6,121 bases of DNA from NCBI GenBank assembly GCA_002428995.1, contig DIYJ01000008.1, forward strand, positions 1,501 to 7,621, in the 5' to 3' direction. Shown piece after piece: positions 5,382 through 6,121 of the stretch; within the stretch, counting starts at the first letter, position 1, and each line of letters begins with the position of its first letter. The position numbers and the translations under genes are program-made. The notes beneath the pieces are model-generated. The model was not told the origin of the DNA. It was given only the letters and a program-made list of their open reading frames with translations, and made no database searches. The stretch is from Flavobacteriales bacterium UBA6057. Lineage in GTDB: Bacteria > Bacteroidota > Bacteroidia > Flavobacteriales_G > Salibacteraceae.

Positions 5382-6121
5382 ATGAACGTATTAGTATTTG
5401 CAGATAGTTTTGAAGGAGCTCCGGTTAAGTCTTCTTTTGAAGTCATTACCTACGGAGCCAAGGTGGCTGCCAGCACAGGCGGTACAGCTACCATCGTCAC
5501 TTATGGTGATCTCTCCAATGATTCGTTGAACGAACTCGCCAGCTACGGTATTTCCAATGTATTGCACGCTGCCGGAACTTCAGAAATGGAGCCAGCTGTC
5601 ATAGCGGCATTGATTCACGCAGCGGCAGATAAAACTGGAGCTGAACTGGTCGTGTGTTCACACGACTACACGGGAAAATCGATTGCACCGCTGGTTGCCG
5701 CTCGCTTGAAAGCAGGATTGGTAGCAGGAGCAGTTGAACTGCCCGACACTTCCGGTGATTTCACGGTTCTCAAAACTGTATTCTCAGGTAAGGCTTTTGC
5801 CAAGGTAAAAGTGAATACCGACAAGAAGGTCGTGAGTTTGCTTCCGAATTCCATTTCCAAGGAGAAAGGTGAAACCTCCGCGAATGTTGAAGCTTTCTCA
5901 CCTGAATTGCCTGCAAGCAAACTTCGTATCAAGGAATTCAAGGTAGCAGGAGGTGAAGGCATCAACCTGACCGAAGCTGATTTGGTTGTGTCTGCTGGTC
6001 GTGGATTGAAAGGACCTGAAAATTGGGGCATGATCGAAGAGTTGGCGCAGGAGTTGGGTGCAGCTACCGCTTGCTCTCGTCCGGTGGCCGATATCGGTTG
6101 GAGACCTCACCACGAGCACGT
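5382..6121 (+). CDS. etfA: Electron transfer flavoprotein, alpha subunit (3' end beyond window)
   Basis: EtfA carries the redox FAD of the ETF heterodimer. The first 246 residues plus two bases are present; the family is usually near 310-330 residues, so roughly 70-80 are missing. Residues 1 to about 165 form the N-terminal alpha/beta domain, beginning MNVLVFADSFEG and including VCSHDYTGKSIAPLVAARL (91-109). The FAD-binding domain begins near residue 195 with LVVSAGRGLKGPENWGMIEE (201-220) and continues to SRPVADIGWRPHHEH at the window edge. R233 in SRPVAD corresponds to the conserved FAD-contacting arginine region. The start ATG lies one base after the etfB stop (TAA-G-ATG), with no separate promoter and no clear ribosome binding site, which fits coupled translation with etfB. 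No frameshift or internal stop is seen. Confidence 0.95.
   Translation, partial: MNVLVFADSFEGAPVKSSFEVITYGAKVAASTGGTATIVTYGDLSNDSLNELASYGISNVLHAAGTSEMEPAVIAALIHAAADKTGAELVVCSHDYTGKSIAPLVAARLKAGLVAGAVELPDTSGDFTVLKTVFSGKAFAKVKVNTDKKVVSLLPNSISKEKGETSANVEAFSPELPASKLRIKEFKVAGGEGINLTEADLVVSAGRGLKGPENWGMIEELAQELGAATACSRPVADIGWRPHHEH

Overview
The window reads as chromosomal sequence from a member of the Bacteroidota, probably a Flavobacteriales-type bacterium. The evidence is threefold. Several promoters carry the Bacteroidota -7 box TAnnTTTG, Shine-Dalgarno sequences are mostly absent, and there is a lipoprotein of the Bacteroidota LVIVD beta-propeller type. The species cannot be named from this sequence. 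There is no sign of a mobile element, CRISPR array, rRNA, tRNA or recent transfer.

Layout from left to right. (1) Positions 1-605, minus strand: the first 201 residues of a membrane-bound, ion-pumping pyrophosphatase (hppA), cut by the window edge, with a good promoter at 663-692. (2) Positions 703-1473, minus strand: an exported protein of unknown function with a signal peptide, a small N-terminal beta domain and a probable C-terminal outer-membrane beta-barrel; it starts at GTG or TTG. (3) Positions 1480-1769: a divergent intergenic region holding a cluster of small palindromes. (4) Positions 1770-3131, plus strand: an LVIVD-repeat beta-propeller, probably a lipoprotein, followed by a very strong intrinsic terminator at 3224-3267. 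(5) Positions 3268-3484: no convincing gene. (6) Positions 3485-4465, minus strand: pyruvate dehydrogenase E1 beta subunit. (7) Positions 4466-4639: a divergent promoter region with a perfect 16-bp palindrome. (8) Positions 4640-5380 and 5382 to the window end, plus strand: etfB and etfA, the two subunits of an electron transfer flavoprotein, separated by one base. etfA is cut by the window edge.

The recognisable genes concern central energy metabolism. The pyruvate dehydrogenase subunit helps make acetyl-CoA. ETF collects electrons from flavoprotein dehydrogenases such as acyl-CoA dehydrogenases and passes them towards quinone. The pyrophosphatase recovers energy from pyrophosphate as an ion gradient. 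The head-to-head arrangement of pdhB and etfBA around one palindrome suggests, but does not prove, shared control. I did not find a convincing new system. The best leads are the two palindromic intergenic regions and the two envelope proteins of unknown function.
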